This document shows, in pieces, positions 7,167-7,201 of a stretch of DNA of 7,201 bases. Every line of letters starts with the position of its first letter. The stretch's first letter is position 1. Origin of the DNA: an uncultured Mycoplasmatota bacterium (GTDB lineage: Bacteria > Bacillota_I > Bacilli_A > RF39 > UBA660); the NCBI GenBank assembly GCA_900553855.1, contig USFG01000022.1:1-7201 (forward strand), written 5' to 3'. The translations under genes were made by a program, and so were the position numbers. The notes under the pieces are model-generated. The model was not told the DNA's origin, did not search any database, and worked only from the letters and a program-made list of their open reading frames with translations.

Positions 7167-7201
7167 AGCATCTAACTCCTTTACAATTCTTAGCATCATT
7201 T
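6948..7201 (-). CDS. Rpn-like nuclease family protein, copy 2, 5' end outside window
   Basis: The frame is open from the window edge to TAG at 6948-6950 and encodes the last 84 residues of a protein identical to copy 1 except for Ser to Ala at the next-to-last residue; the second base difference (6975) is silent. The ATG pair at 7194-7199 near the edge is internal, equivalent to residues 200-201 of copy 1, and is not the gene start. Whether the nuclease core of this copy is intact cannot be seen here. Confidence 0.88.
   Translation of the reverse strand, partial: MMLRIVKELDAMQKNYDELIYYDPKKFHEAEMKELAIEKNNLAIAKELIKNGASKELILKSIDITEEDYNMLVKEVQKETKAK

Larger units (their letters stand above)
6940..7201. 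repeat. Direct repeat, unit 2 (3' half of a second Rpn gene)
   Basis: This stretch matches 5850-6111 at 260 of 262 positions and runs off the window end. The near-identity over both coding sequence and terminator hairpin indicates a recent tandem duplication or ongoing gene conversion. Confidence 0.95.

Noticed and set aside
6948..7199. An 83-residue ORF starting at the ATG pair at 7194-7199 as a complete small gene
   Set aside because: The frame stays open to the window edge and matches the interior of copy 1 exactly, so it is the tail of a larger gene; only the internal ATG at 7164 has a strong SD.
5850..7201. Rpn pair as an insertion sequence, given the 'transposase' family name
   Set aside because: No terminal inverted repeats or target-site duplications can be seen, and the family name reflects a nuclease fold, not demonstrated transposition.

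Overview
This window looks like a chromosomal contig end from a low-GC Firmicute, probably an uncultured gut Bacilli lineage (RF39 or Erysipelotrichales-like). The evidence is very high A+T with A/T-ending codons, GGAGG-type ribosome sites, a zinc-binding PriA, an ER-type signal peptidase and an MnmA with a long insertion after its first strand. Trp is encoded by TGG and no gene body carries an in-frame TGA, so the standard bacterial code (11) fits. Every protein gene is on the minus strand; only a tRNA is on the plus strand. The taxonomic placement is inference from family resemblance.

Layout, low to high coordinates: (1) 1-48 is a pure C run that is almost certainly a sequencing or assembly artefact; it abuts a truncated, membrane-anchored, glycine-rich surface protein (start at 1710). 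(2) mnmA, tRNA 2-thiouridylase (1801-2907), ends in a hairpin that overlaps its stop codon. (3) A tRNA-Gln with anticodon CTG (2994-3069) diverges from mnmA, with its own promoter and terminator. (4) A two-gene unit: an ER/SipW-type signal peptidase I (5303-5812) overlaps the start of priA (3157-5325) by 23 bp. (5) Two tandem copies of an Rpn-like PD-(D/E)XK nuclease gene: copy 1 complete (5858-6706), copy 2 cut by the window end (6948-7201). The copies match at 260 of 262 shared bases and are separated by a leader and putative operator region.

The middle of the window is housekeeping: tRNA modification, tRNA supply, replication restart and protein secretion. The two ends are accessory: a variable surface protein and a duplicated Rpn locus. 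The Rpn locus is the best candidate for an interesting system. Each copy contains, inside the reading frame, a strong Shine-Dalgarno site (AAAGGAG, 9 nt spacing) ahead of an in-frame ATG. Initiation there would give the isolated 72-residue C-terminal domain, which matches the intragenic-antitoxin arrangement described for E. coli RpnL/RpnS anti-phage proteins.

Two sequence-wide patterns also stand out. The four best promoters share an extended -10 of the form ATGATATNNT, and several terminator stems include the stop codon of the gene they end. The signal peptidase promoter lies so close to its ATG that the mRNA should be leaderless.
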